A DNA stretch of 64,000 bases from Erodium maritimum (GCA_963921825.1 OY997588.1:60954803-61018802), one strand, 5' to 3'. Positions 1-10,851 are shown, counted from the first letter of the stretch. Numbers and translations: made by a program. The notes: generated from the letters alone by a model not told the origin.

Positions 1-363
1 GACAGCCTGATGCCCATTACTTTTATTAATTTCATACATGCAGATTGCTACTGTTAAAATCGCATGTTCGATCGTATAAGTCCTCTAAATAGGAAACAAG
101 GTGAGGATTAATAAAGCAGCTATTCCAAAAAGCTATCCAACTTGAAAACACCAACCACATCAAAATCAAATCAAAAACAAACTGACCCTCCAAAAATTAG
201 ATGTAGCTACACTCATCTTTCTTTTTGACATTAAAATTAGAGAAAATATAATCAAAATAAACAATAACACTCCCAATACTTTGTGATAGGAATGAGTTTC
301 TGAAACATGTCCATAAAACCACTTTTCAAGCTTGGAAATCTTTGGACTGTGTCGCTCTCAATG
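1..363 (-). other. 3' flank of the GrpE gene
   Basis: AT-rich sequence downstream of the minus-strand GrpE stop codon at 364-366. On the minus strand an AATAAA-type signal lies at about 22-27, some 340 bp past the stop, which could define a long 3' UTR, but no transcript evidence is available. No other gene is visible here. Confidence 0.5.
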
Positions 364-3300
364 TTAAGCTTCTTTAGTTACACCAACTTCAGCTGGTCGA
401 ATAACTCGATCATATAGTGCATATCCGGGCTGCAATATAGACCTCAATTAGTCAACTACTGAGAGAACAATTATTTTTACATTCCTCTCAAAATAATACA
501 ATGTAGCACAACGTTCTGCACTATTCAAATCAAACTGGAAAACATTTCAGTTTTGCATTAATTAAAGGGTTAATTACAAAAAAATGACTCTCACGTGTTC
601 GATTTTGGCAACTTGTGTCCTTGAAGAAAAAACCCTAGCAACTTGTACCCCCATAACTTTGATTATTTTGCACTGTCCATCACGGAGTTCGAAATTTAGA
701 TTTTAAAAATAAATAAACAAAAAATCTAAATTTTCAGATTTCTTAATTTTCTTCCTCTTTGTATCGTACAAAGAGTAAGAAATTTAAGGGAAATATGAAA
801 ATTTGAATTTTTATTCTTTAGTTATTATTTTTAAATTTCCAAGGGTAAAATCGTGATTTTGAAACAAATTATACAAAATGCAACAAAAAAAGACAAGTTC
901 AAGGCAGCTTTTTGCAATCAACACAAATAGAGGGTTACAAATTGCAAAAAGTGAATACCTAAGGGTACTTTATACAATTATCGGCTTTATATTAATTCAG
1001 GTCACAAATTGTCAAAATATCATACCTGAGGGACATTTTCTAGTCCATTTTACTGTAAGGGTAAAAGTAGTATTTTAAAAACTTTGGATGGCATGTGGCC
1101 TATTTTGGATGGAAAACGTATCTTTTCACCAACAGTGCACAATAATAAAAGTTCAGAGGTACAAGTTTCTAGGGTTGTCTTCAGGGACACAAGTTGCCAA
1201 AACTGCATACCTGATGGTCTTTTATGCAATATTCCCAAGTATTTAGAATAACTACATATCTAATACTGTTGACAAAGCAGATCCTTGTGCAGCACATATC
1301 CTTACCATTTCGTTTATAATTGTAGCGATAATTTGAATAAAACATAATCAGAGGATATAAAACAGTAAACACATCGGTCCAATACCTTCAAAACAGCAGC
1401 TATGGTGCCTGGAGGCTTTGAATTATCTGGAATTTGGAACATAGCATTGTGCCTGTGAGGATCAAATGGTTCATTCATAGGATCATATTTTTCCACCCCA
1501 AACTTCCTAAATACCTGCAAGAAGAAGCTTCTGTGATAATCACAAATAATTCATTCATGCCATGGCCACACCTAGAGTCTTGAAGCATATCATTGGAATA
1601 ATCTAAGTACAAAGTGGCACGCAAATAATATTTTTAAACAGACAGTATGCATAGAATTGAAAGCAATAAAATACTGAAGTTCATTGGGAAATCAAACAGA
1701 AGCCTCACTTATCGTAAAGGGACTGAACCTATGTTGGTACATGATAGTAACTTTATACTACGACCCATCAGCTGTAAAAGGACAATAAAATTTAGCTCCT
1801 CTTTCAATTTACGCTTTTGTTTGGTCATTTTATTAAAACAAGATACATATGTTTGTTGATTTACAAAGCATAAGAGAAAATAGCTAAATCCCATTACAAT
1901 ATTATTTCCCCAAGTAGCTGACTGTGCAGAGTTCACTCGGGATGCAAGGCTGGAAGAAAACTAGAAAAGAAAAAGGATAATTGCAAAAAAGTACCCAGAG
2001 GTATTCACTTTTTGCAACTTGTAGCCTTTTCTTTGATCATTGCAAAAAAAGTGTCTTGAACTAGTCTTTTTGTTGCTCTTTGTACAAAAATGATGATTTT
2101 ACCCTTTAAATTTTAAAAATAATAATTAAAGAACAAAACATCCAAAATTTCACATCAATTAAAAAATTAAAGGTAATGAGAATTTGGATTTTTTTTGTTT
2201 TTTACTTGTTATTTTAAAAAATCTAAATTTGAAGGGTGAAATCATCATTTTTATACAAATTGGAACAAAAAGACAATTTCAGGGTATTTTTTGTAATTAT
2301 GAAAGAAGGCTAAACGTTGCAGAAAATGAATACCTCAGGGTACTTTTTGCAGTTATCCCAAAATAAAATAAAATTTGTTACCATAAAAATAATTGCCCAG
2401 GGTATTTATTTGTAATTATCAAAGGAGGAATACAAGTTGCAGAAAATAGCTAAATCCCATTACAATATTATTTCCCCAAGTAGCTGACTGTGCAGAGTTC
2501 ACTCGGGATGCAAGGCTGGAAGAAAACTAGAAAAGAAAAAGGATAATTGCAAAAAAGTACCCAGAGGTATTCACTTTTTGCAACTTGTAGCCTTTTCTTT
2601 GATCATTGCAAAAAAAGTGTCTTGAACTAGTCTTTTTGTTGCTCTTTGTACAAAAATGATGATTTTACCCTTTAAATTTTAAAAATAATAATTAAAGAAC
2701 AAAACATCCAAAATTTCACATCAATTAAAAAATTAAAGGTAATGAGAATTTGGATTTTTTTTGTTTTTTACTTGTTATTTTAAAAAATCTAAATTTGAAG
2801 GGTGAAATCATCATTTTTATACAAATTGGAACAAAAAGACAACTTCAGGGTATTTTTTGTAATTATGAAAGAAGGCTAAACGTTGCAGAAAATGAATACC
2901 TCAGGGTACTTTTTGCAGTTATCCCAAAATAAAATAAAATTTGTTACCATAAAAATAATTGCCCAGGGTATTTATTTGTAATTATCAAAGGAGGAATACA
3001 AGTTGCAGAAAATGAATACCCCAGGGTACCTTTTTGCAAGTATCCCAAAAGAAAAAACATTATACCATAAAAATATTCACCCTATCCCACCTAAGCCAGT
3101 TCAGAGGTAGTTTGCATATCCATTCCCTACCAAACAAAGGCAACACAATATAAATTCTGCTTTCTCCATGCACCCTCTTCTACATTTATCATCCAAGCTT
3201 CATCTTGTACTCTCTTTTGAGTAACTGTTGAAAAATAAAAGAATGAATGCACAATTACCTCATTAAGTTGTTTCTCAGTCATTTCAACACCTTCTAAAAG

Positions 3301-5573
3301 TGTTTTTAGAAGTGGCACAGCTCCAGAAGTGTCTCTAGAAGTATCAATCTTTGAAAAGCCGTCTTTTACAACAGAAGAAGCCCTTCCTAGATTATCTGCA
3401 ACATCCAGTAGGTCTTTCGCAAAACTCTACAACATATTTTAATGCAAGCGTAAGAATAGACATCAAAGCACCTTACAAAACTCTGCAACAAACTGAAAGC
3501 TAGCAAGAAAGCAGACAAATAATCTCAATAACGAACAACAATTATCCGGTACAGTAGCGCTCCAAGCATAGAACAAAATCAGTGTATTCTAGCCCAATGG
3601 TTCAATGAGAAATCATATAGCCATTATGACAGGTGAGACGAAACTGAAAGCCACAAACCTGTATGGCAAACTTTTTCGAGCTCTCTGCTTGACGTCTTGT
3701 CCTGTCCATGACATTTTCCATTTCTGCATAAACCCGTAGAACTTTATCTTTCATTTCCAAAATCTCAGTGTCCTTAGCCTTCAGAAGTGCATCCTTTTCA
3801 GCCACAAGCTTCACCAAATCATCACTCGAGAAATCACTCTCAGCCTCTGAATCTGAAAACCAAAAGGAAAAAAAAAACAATTTGTTTAGAAGCTCTCCTC
3901 CTTTTGACTGAAGGGGACGTGGTTGGCTCATGTTCCAGAGTCGGACCTGATGCTCCTACTTGTCCAGGTTTAGCATTAGGAGAATCACCGCCGCTCTCAA
4001 CAGAAGCGCCAGTTTCCTTCTCATTAGTTTCAGGGGATGCAGATGAAGAAAATCCAAATCGCTGCAAGGTTGAGGAATTCAGTTTTGAATGATCGAAAGG
4101 AGGAACCTCACTTTGAAGCAACTGGAAGAGAAAAAAGTGTATGTAGCTTGCTTGAAATTCTAAATTTCAATCTCATACTAACAGGAAAAATGAAAACGCA
4201 TAAACGAAGTGGAAACCAAAATCCATTTAATCATTTAACAACATGTGAGGAAAGTTCAAGTACTGAAGTAGATTGTAAATATATTACATAAATTGTTACA
4301 AACTTACAATTGACATCAGTCCAAATCTCTATTGAATAAACTTGCACAGAACAAAAAAAAAGATATAGGATTGTAAAGTTGAATAAACTCAGACCGAAAT
4401 CCAAAATTCAGAAATCATTTACCGATCTGTAAACAGATAGAAATCCAAAATTCAGAAATCATTTACCGATCTGTAAACAGACAGAAATCCAAAATTCAGA
4501 AATCATCTGTAAAGTTGAATAGCAAACTTAATACCTAGAAGTCACAATTACATTATAAGAAAAAAGTTCGATTTCGAAAGAAAACCCGAGCAACTTGGTT
4601 TTTCTCTAATTGACTATAACTTTAATGCATGGCTAGTATTTTCCAACAATTTAACAATATGACTTACAATCAAATTTTATTTATGGTGAAATGTCTCCTT
4701 CATAAAGTAGCAGGCAAGAGAAAATGTTCTACATGTAAGTGTATTCCTCCAAGAAAACTTGGGAGGAACAAAAAAGTTCATCATCAATGGGTATGGGTAG
4801 CGTAAAATCTTAACAAGAAATGCCATGGGATCATAGCAAACAAATTGTGATAGTCTTTGCTATTTCAAGGTAAAGTAGTCTGGATTGCATCCATACAAGA
4901 ATAAAAAAAATTATATTTTGATGCCGCGCCAGTAATCTAAATCCCAAAACATTTTTTCTAACTTCTCTGTCATTTCATTACAGACAAACATTTGCATCAA
5001 TTGACTTATATTAGATTATAAATGAACTGGTAATATGCCCCTGAAGAAGTTGCTTCTCCATCCCAATAATGACAAGTTTACTGTAATTCAAAGCAAACAT
5101 GTAAAACAATAAAGGACCAATTAAGATCAGAGCATTACCAATCCTGCATCCACAGACACTAAATGATAACTTACTTTTCAAATATACAGAAATCAAAATA
5201 GAACTGTAGCTTAAAATCAAAACACAACCAAAAGAAAACCAATCAGTTGAAGGGCATACAGATCCCAAATTGATATCAGAATTGTCACCCAAAACCCCAA
5301 AATCCAAACAAATAGAAGAAAGCTAAATGATGAATAAGGGTCACAAAACCGGACAAATTAGCAGAGATCCTTAAACCCTGATTAAACCCTACAACACAAA
5401 TCCGAGTGAAATCAAAGGGACTATCGAATAATTACCTTGCTCCAAGAGTCAGAAACAAGCGAATGGAACTGGGTGGAGAGGATCGGCAAGTGGTGCTTCT
5501 GCGAGGCAGAGTTAAGCAGGGAGCTCCTGCAGACGCTCCTCGAAACACGAGACAAAACCCTAGACGCCAACAT
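364..5573 (-). CDS. MGE1: Mitochondrial GrpE-type nucleotide exchange factor (Mge1), five exons, frameshifted exon 2
   Basis: This gene encodes a GrpE-family co-chaperone, which in plant mitochondria drives ADP/ATP exchange on matrix Hsp70. The exons on the minus strand are 5573-5436, 4121-3659, 3426-3259, 1514-1386 and 429-364. Every intron has GT-AG borders and all junctions are phase 0. Exon 1 (46 codons, starting MLASRVLSRVSRS) is rich in Arg and Ser and poor in acidic residues, as expected of a mitochondrial presequence. Exon 2 holds a low-complexity linker, then a coiled coil containing DDLVKLVAEKDALL and ENVMDRTRRQAE. Exons 3-5 give the rest of the helical part (AKDLLDVADNLGRASSVV) and the C-terminal beta domain (EKYDPMNEPFDPHRHNA, YDRVIRPAEVGV), ending in a TAA at 364-366. 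The total is about 320 codons, normal for the plant family. The oddity is that exon 2 is 463 bp (3n+1): the reading frame before a run of ten A (T on the coding strand) at 3868-3877 does not match the frame after it. This is either a homopolymer error or a real lesion. Confidence 0.9.
567..1236. mobile_element. TIR element (MITE-like) in intron 4 of the GrpE gene
   Basis: The two ends are inverted copies of each other over roughly 110 bp. The left end starts GGGTTAATTACAAAAA and includes GGCAACTTGTGTCC; the right end, read in reverse, starts GGGAATATTGCATAAAA and contains the same GGCAACTTGTGTCC and CTAGAAACTTGTACC blocks. The inner part (ending about 985) resembles the unrelated-looking MITE of intron 3, so one element appears to sit inside another. 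No transposase ORF is present, so this is a non-autonomous element. I found no convincing target duplication, and the superfamily is unassigned. Confidence 0.6.
1975..2359. mobile_element. MITE with ~50-bp TIRs, copy 1
   Basis: A 385-bp element starting GGATAATTGCAAAAAAGTAC and ending in a near-inverse of it (CTTTTTGCAGTTATCC). The terminal arms match over about 50 bp and include GAGGTATTCA and TTGCAAC-type blocks on both sides. It encodes no transposase. The AT-rich 60-codon open frame inside is fortuitous. It is related to the core of the intron-4 element at 567-1236. Confidence 0.7.
2541..2925. mobile_element. MITE with ~50-bp TIRs, copy 2 (by tandem duplication)
   Basis: This is the same element as at 1975-2359, displaced by 566 bp as part of the tandem duplication. 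It did not arise from an independent transposition, because the flanking intron sequence is duplicated along with it. Confidence 0.7.
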
Positions 5574-5926
5574 CGATGTGGACGAGACGAAGATTGGGAG
5601 ATAGCAGAGGGGTAAGAGAAAAGGAAGAATTTTTAACCCAGATATAGAGGGAATTGGACTGTTTGGAGAGCAAGAAAAGAGAAGAGAAAGGGGCTGTAAT
5701 GGAGACGCATGTGGCCAGAGCCGCCGTCAAGGCTAATTCATACATGTTTGTAGACGAAAATACCCCTGGATAGTCGGGTTTGCCGTAAGCTGCTTTAAAC
5801 GATGTCGTGTGATTACCCGCACCGTGAATCCATTTAACAAACCGATAAACATGTGGTGGTGATTTGAATTTTTTAAAAGAAAAACCTTGAATCCGTTCGA
5901 TGTTTTTTACTTTTTTCGCACTGTAA
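5574..5926 (-). promoter_or_regulatory. 5' flank and probable promoter of the GrpE gene
   Basis: On the minus strand, the 100 bp upstream of the ATG at 5573 is pyrimidine rich, as in many plant 5' UTRs. A weak TATA-like CTATATCTGG lies near 5638-5648. The region ends at the copia target site TGTAA (5922-5926), so the retrotransposon inserted about 350 bp upstream of the start codon and may limit or influence the promoter. Confidence 0.45.
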
Positions 5927-6725
5927 TGTTAGTCTTAGTGTCTGTAGTTCAATCCTAAATATTCAAATGTATATATCATCGTTAGCAATAAAATTAAAGG
6001 GGTTTTATATTACTTATGTGTTGGAGTAATATATCGATGTGTGTTCTAATCTATGTCCACCATGCGAATAGAACCATAGATCAAGATGGATCACACTCGA
6101 TGGGTCCCTAGTCAACAAAGCTTCACTAGAAGCGACTAGTGTGCCAGATGGCTTTTTATGGCTTACGTTCTGTTTGTCATTGGAATGGGATTCCGGAGTC
6201 TGATCATAGATATCATGTGGGACATGATATTGGAAGACCCGACATGAATATGTGCCATAGTTCAAGTCATGAACATATTCATTGTCGTAGCTTGTCATAT
6301 AAGTTTGACCTGAGCCTAACGTTGTCCGTAATAGGGCTTCCATAACGGCCGGGATTGGCTTGGGGACGGACTGCATGAGTGACACGAAAGACGGCTAAGG
6401 TATTTATCCCTCATACTACGGTATAGGAAAGATATCGGTTCTCGGTCGCTTGATCGAGAGTGACTGAAAGAATAGCATGACCATGTGTAAAGACCTGTTA
6501 ATTTAAAATGTCTAATTTGACGGTTTCAAAACGATGGGAGCGAAAAATTTAATCGAGTGCAAAAAAAAGAAGAAGTTTAAATCAGTTGTAATTTAATTAG
6601 TAAAAAAAAAAAGTTGACCTGACCAGACCCACAGGCCGGCCAAGCCAACCCGCCCAGCACTATTGGGCCGCGAGGCCCACACGTTTATCAGAAGCCCATT
6701 TGTTTTGGAAGCTTGGGCCCGCCCT

Positions 6726-6730
6726 TATAA
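6726..6730 (+). promoter_or_regulatory. Putative TATA box of solo LTR E1
   Basis: CTTATAAGG lies 240 bp into the LTR, just upstream of a pyrimidine-rich GC leader. It is preceded by several TGGGCC motifs (about 6664 and 6714), the site-II type bound by TCP factors. The copy at 58978-62051 has a TATA box in the same relative place. Confidence 0.5.
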
Positions 6731-7138
6731 GGTGGAATTTAGGGTTGAAACCCTAAATTCTTATTTCAGCAGCTCCCCTCTCACCTTCTCTCCATCGCCG
6801 AACCACCTCCCTCTCTCCTTCTTCTCTCCCATCCTCAACCCGCCGCCCCTTCCTCCCTCCATCTCCGACCTTCACCTCCCCCTACACCGAGTGCCCTTCC
6901 CTCACCGAGTGCCCGACCGCCACCGTACCTCTCCCTCATCTCGATTTCGGCCGTCCCCCTCTATCCCGACCACTTCCTCACCGTCCCCGTTCAGCCGCCG
7001 CCCTCTCGGCCCCTCTTCGCACACCGCCGCAGTCACCAAGCCCGTCCCGTCTCTCCGTCCAGATCCATTCGTCGGCCTTCTTTCCCCTTCTCGTCCCGTG
7101 ACCGTCCGAAACCAAGGCCGCCGCCGCCTTCGACGCTC

Positions 7139-7486
7139 GTGACCGAGCTCCCGCCGCCACCGCCGTCCTCTCCTTCGTCTTCTCCTCTTTTCGCCGTCGC
7201 CGTGAACGACCGGAGCCAGGTCGCCGGCGTGTTCGACAGATCCGGGACGGAGTCCCCGTGGCCGTCCGGATCTGAGGCGAGAAAGGCCCCCGCCGTGCTC
7301 CGTCGTGCTCCACCGTGCTCCGCCGTGCTCCACCACCTCGTCTTCCACGGTGAGATTCTCACCAACGGGGTTTGGTCGCCGGTGGCAGGCCGGTCTAAAA
7401 CCCGAGCCTTCTCTCCCTTTACTCCTTCTGTTCCTGTTCCGTACCTTGTTGGGTTCGTGTCTTCTGGATCTGGTTCGTTTTGTTGA
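7139..7486 (+). CDS. LTR-encoded proline/serine-rich ORF of unknown function (possibly non-coding leader)
   Basis: A 115-codon open frame in the GC-rich leader of solo LTR E1. I do not recognise a domain. Its support is that the homologous LTR in reverse (61194-61472) keeps a related frame: both begin with an Ala/Thr-Glu-Leu-Pro stretch and share a GSGTE/RSGTE-x-PWPSGSE block, then Arg-rich and Pro-rich sequence. Family retrotransposons rarely encode proteins in their LTRs, and GC-rich DNA keeps frames open by chance, so this may be a leader RNA rather than a gene. Confidence 0.25.
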   Translation: MTELPPPPPSSPSSSPLFAVAVNDRSQVAGVFDRSGTESPWPSGSEARKAPAVLRRAPPCSAVLHHLVFHGEILTNGVWSPVAGRSKTRAFSPFTPSVPVPYLVGFVSSGSGSFC

Positions 7487-8529
7487 TCGGAAGTTGTAAA
7501 GACGAAGTCGGAACTGAAAATTTAGGGGAACGTTTTTTTTATTAAAAGAAAACGAAAAGAAAACTGAAATTAAAACGAAAATCAGTTTTAGATAATGAAA
7601 AGGATTTAAATTAAAACTGGGTTTGAATCAGATTAAATTGTAGACTAGTTTTGGATCTGGAAGTTAAATTAAAACGGTTTTAACATCAGTTTTAAAACAA
7701 AAGCGGTTTGTTTTGAAAGGAAAGAGGTATTAAAATGAAAAATCAGTGTTCAAAGATAAAGGAAGGGAAAGGGAGTTAAATGGAAAAGAAAAAAGGTTTT
7801 TAAATTGGAAGGAGTTTGAAATCAGATTTGAAAATAAAATGGAAGTAAAATCAGTTCGATTTTTAAAACGGAACTTGAGCATTTGAACGAATCTGGAACC
7901 CTGGTTAAAATGGACTGCTAATTGGGTTTAGAAAGGAACAAAAGCGGACCGCTGAATCGGACCTCGGGATTCGTGCATTGGGACCGTGCCTCGAAAACAT
8001 GTACCGGTTTCGGTGCTCGGGTACTCAAACCCGATTCGCCGTGACCCCGCTTTTAGCCCGCTCGGGTTTAAAGGACAACTGTCGGTTTTAAACTGGTTTA
8101 ATCGTGACTTTTAAATTAACCTGGGAACCGCCTCTAAATATGGCTTTCGTGTTATCTTTAGCGTCCGGCTTCGATCGAAGTGAAGCCCGGACGTAGCGAG
8201 CCAGAATGTCAAGAGCTAGGAAGCGTAGCGGGTGTTCCTCGGTTGAGGTAGGGAAAAGTAGCCGGATCTCGGCCCTGACTAGGGAAAGTTAACTGTAGAA
8301 TTGCATGTGACACCGGGGTGTTGTGGGCTATTTAGGTTTTCGAATCTTAGAAAAGCATGTTACGGGAACTTAGTAATTATTGGAAATGCATGTGACATTT
8401 AGTAGTGTCGTAGGAGTAGAGAACTTAGCGATAATTGATTTACTGGAGGCATATGACCATGCCCGGAGGTTGATTGTGAAACTGTTGATATTAGGACTGT
8501 TTGAGGCATTGGTTGTGCCCGGAGGTTGT

Positions 8530-8900
8530 TTGTGTAAATCGTGTCTTGGGTGGCCATGAGAGCCCGTGTTACTCGTGTGTCTTGGGTGGCCATGAGAGCC
8601 CGTGTTACTGGTGTGTCTTGGGTGGCCATGAGAGCCCGTGTTACTGTTGTGTCTTGGGTGGCCATGAGAGCCCGTTTTTTACTGTCGGTGTGTCTTGGGA
8701 GGCCGTGAGTGACCGTGGGGTTGTTGATCCCGTGTTTTACTGTTGGTGTGTCTTGGGAGGCCGTGAGTGCATGTGGGGTTGTTGAGCCCGTGAATTACTG
8801 TTGGTGTGTTTTGGTGGCCGTGAGTGCCCGTGGGGTTGTGAGCCCGTACTTTACCGTTGGCGTCTTGGGTGGCCATGAGGGCCCGTAGGGTTGTTGAACC
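8530..8900 (+). repeat. Minisatellite of 36-bp and longer units inside solo LTR E1
   Basis: Units of the form CTTGGGTGGCCATGAGAGCC followed by a variable CGTGTTACTG-type tail repeat in tandem. The first units are 36 bp; later ones grow to about 55 bp with GTGGGGTTGTTGA insertions. Unit lengths are mostly multiples of three, so two frames stay open across the array (GHESP-type and VSWVAMRA-type repeats). The same unit occurs at the same place in all five solo LTRs of this window. Confidence 0.9.
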
Positions 8901-9009
8901 AGCGTTTGGTTATTGGTGTCTTGTTGGCCTTGAGTGCCTGTGGAGTTGTCACCGGTGTCGTTACTGTCTGTTTGAACTTGTTTGTGATTGTGATTGATTA
9001 CTTGATACT

Positions 9010-9195
9010 GGTGGAGGTCGTGTGGTGTAGCTAGCCTCCCGACTGGGATCGGGAGAAGCGGAGGGGTTGTGGGCTAGCTCCCCGACTGGGATCGGGGGAA
9101 GGACGCGCGGGTGTGGTTAACCACCCGACTGGGATCGGGTGAAGCGGAGAGGTTGTGGGTTAGCCTCCCGACTGGGATTGGGAGAAGTTGCGCGA
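9010..9195 (+). repeat. Second tandem array (CCCGACTGGGATCGGG units) in solo LTR E1
   Basis: Four imperfect units of roughly 43-47 bp, each centred on a CCCGACTGGGATCGGG hairpin-like core and a GTTGTGGG(C/T)TAG link. The array occupies the slot between the first minisatellite and the 3' palindrome. Homologous LTRs hold different repeats in this slot. Confidence 0.75.
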
Positions 9196-9472
9196 CAGGT
9201 CGACCGCCTGACCACGTCTATGATCGGTAAAGGGCGAGAGACAGAGATTGGTTACTGAGCAGCCGGTTTGCGATCCTTTGTGATCTTGTTTGGTATTGTG
9301 TGGTCAGTCGTGTCTTGGAGGAGGTCGTCGATCGTAGTGTGGGGTCTACATCACGTGTCCGAATGTTGAGTCAGTTGAGGAAAGTATTGGTCGTGTGTGT
9401 GTCTTTTGAGTCGTTGTTGGTGTCACCGGCTTTGTCTACTAAGTATGTCGTAGTCAGTCTGTTATCTGTGGT

Positions 9473-9490
9473 GGTGAGCGAACGCTCACC
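9473..9490. promoter_or_regulatory. Conserved palindrome GGTGAGCG-AA-CGCTCACC with acceptor-like site, LTR E1
   Basis: An 8-bp perfect stem around AA, followed at 9491-9512 by CCTAGCTGCTTTTCCTACAG, which reads as a polypyrimidine tract and 3' splice acceptor. The module is preserved in all five long solo LTRs here, while nearby repeats vary. Its function is unknown. It could be an RNA hairpin, a protein-binding site, or part of an LTR intron boundary. Confidence 0.7.
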
Positions 9491-10838
9491 CCTAGCTGCT
9501 TTTCCTACAGGTACCGTTCGCAGGCTGGATTAGGTGAGCTTCTGAAGCTTGAAGAGCTTGAAGCGGGTTCTGGGAGTTTTTGAGTCTAGTGACGTGTGCC
9601 TCGTTTTGTCCGATTGTTGGGGCTCTTTTTGTGATGTAAAATATTATTTTGTTGAACTAAACTGGCTTTTTAAAGTGATTTAATGAAAACAGGTTTAAAG
9701 AATTGTATCTTTCAAATGTTCGCGTCCCGAGTTCGGTTCGCTGAAATTGGGGCGTGACACCATGCACATGATACTGGGTATCATATATTCAGTCATCTCA
9801 CATATCAAGAAACAGTGATTGAGAATAATAAGGATGACGGCTCTATGCCTTATCTCAATCAGGATATCGGAGATAAAAGGATAATGACAGGGACGATAGA
9901 AAGGTTAGAATCGACACGGGTTGATTCGTTATGCAGTGTCAGACAATACTAAAGTCTCGTTAGTTGCCACTTATATAGGATCAAGTAGAATGAGATTTTA
10001 CGTTGATCTATTGATATGCATAAACCTAAGGGTCATACCGGAGGATGAAACTCATTGACACATTTATGGAGAATAACCAAAAGGGAGTTGTCTCGGGACA
10101 TGACCAAAATTGAGTTTTGGGTAATGTGCTCGTAAGTGAATAGGACATTACCAATCGAGACAAGGCTTGGAGTCTTGGGATTAATCACGTCGGATAATGT
10201 TGGACATTTTCGGTATGGAAGGTTTGGAGGCGATGAGCGCATCACGGGGCCTCGTTAGGAATAGCCACAGGCCATGTTCCAAGAGGCTCATGCAACCAAG
10301 GCCCATGGAACTAATTAATCAAGTCTTGATTAATTAGTACTAAGTAAGCAAGACAAGGATTAAGGTGTTGGTGATTCACTACCTAACCCCATCTTGTCTA
10401 GCCTTACTTAGCATCATACTTGTCCTATTTACACCATACTTGTCCCATGCTTTTAGTTTGACAACTTGATGGAGTTTGTTATGTTTAAGTCATCTTTATT
10501 CAACATAACAAACACAAGACAAGAATATGAAACTCAACTTCTCTCTCCTCTCCCTTGTAATTTCGGCCAAGGCAAGCTTCCACCTCCATTTTTGTGTTCT
10601 TTAGTCCTCAAAGAAAGAACTATGTGGCTTTGATTCCCATGTGGATACGTAGGCGTCTTGGAGACTCAAGCCAATCATTCGTTACTCGGTGTTCTTGTTT
10701 TGGTCAGAAATAGTGTTGAATTTTTCTCTTGTGAATCCATTCTTTGTTAGTTGTTTCATGGTTTTAATCGTCTCTTGGTTTCCATTGATTTTACGCTGTG
10801 AGTTGGTTCATCTCCAACCCTACCTCGAGACCAAACAG

Positions 10839-10851
10839 TGGTATCAAAGTC
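10839..10851 (+). other. Primer-binding site of the copia element
   Basis: TGGTATCAAAGTC begins one base after the 5' LTR end at 10837. It matches the complement of the 3' end of plant initiator tRNA-Met (TGGTATCAGAGC) with a few differences, as expected of copia elements. Confidence 0.8.

Larger units (their letters stand above)
1875..3006. repeat. 566-bp tandem direct duplication in intron 3 of the GrpE gene
   Basis: The block 1875-2440 is followed head to tail by 2441-3006 with an offset of exactly 566 bp. The copies are almost identical; I noted T at 2277 against C at 2843. Each copy carries one whole MITE plus flanking intron sequence, so the duplication happened after the MITE inserted. 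Near-identity implies a recent event, or an assembly duplication. It lies entirely inside the intron (1515-3258) and leaves splice sites intact. Confidence 0.9.
6486..9759 (+). mobile_element. Solo LTR (E1) of a very-long-LTR retrotransposon, subfamily 1
   Basis: A 3274-bp sequence starting TGTAAAGACCTG and ending GGGGCGTGACA, flanked by the 5-bp TSD CCATG (6481-6485 and 9760-9764). It has no internal retroviral domains and no second LTR, so it is a solo LTR left by recombination. In order it contains TGGGCC-rich upstream sequence, a TATA box, a GC-rich leader with open frames, a 36-bp minisatellite, a second tandem array, and the conserved palindrome plus acceptor-like site. The same family occurs inverted at 58978-62051. 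A Gypsy-type or LARD origin is likely from size and TG...CA ends, but no coding domain proves it. Confidence 0.9.
5927..10837 (+). repeat. 5' LTR of the copia element, interrupted at 6486-9759
   Basis: Direct repeat of the 3' LTR at 15883-17542. It begins TGTTAGTCTTAG and ends CTCGAGACCAAACA. The LTR is continuous when the inserted solo LTR and one copy of its TSD CCATG are removed. It differs from the 3' LTR by scattered substitutions and small indels: the 3' copy carries an extra block of about 45 bp near 16258-16303 that is missing here around 6300. Confidence 0.92.

Noticed and set aside
878-1078. Short frame in GrpE intron 4 as a small protein gene
   Set aside because: It lies across the core of a MITE and is AT-rich chance sequence.
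3853-3878. A 26-nt GT...AG micro-intron that would remove the T run of GrpE exon 2
   Set aside because: It is far below the size plants splice, and joining the flanks leads to a quick stop in the wrong frame.
6663-7142. A 159-codon Pro/Ser-rich frame as a host gene
   Set aside because: It lies inside the GC-rich leader of a solo LTR with a defined TSD, and has no recognisable domain.
8530-8900. Regularly spaced repeats that look superficially like a CRISPR array
   Set aside because: Units are contiguous with short variable tails, lengths vary from 36 to 57 bp, spacers are not unique, and the array sits inside a plant LTR.
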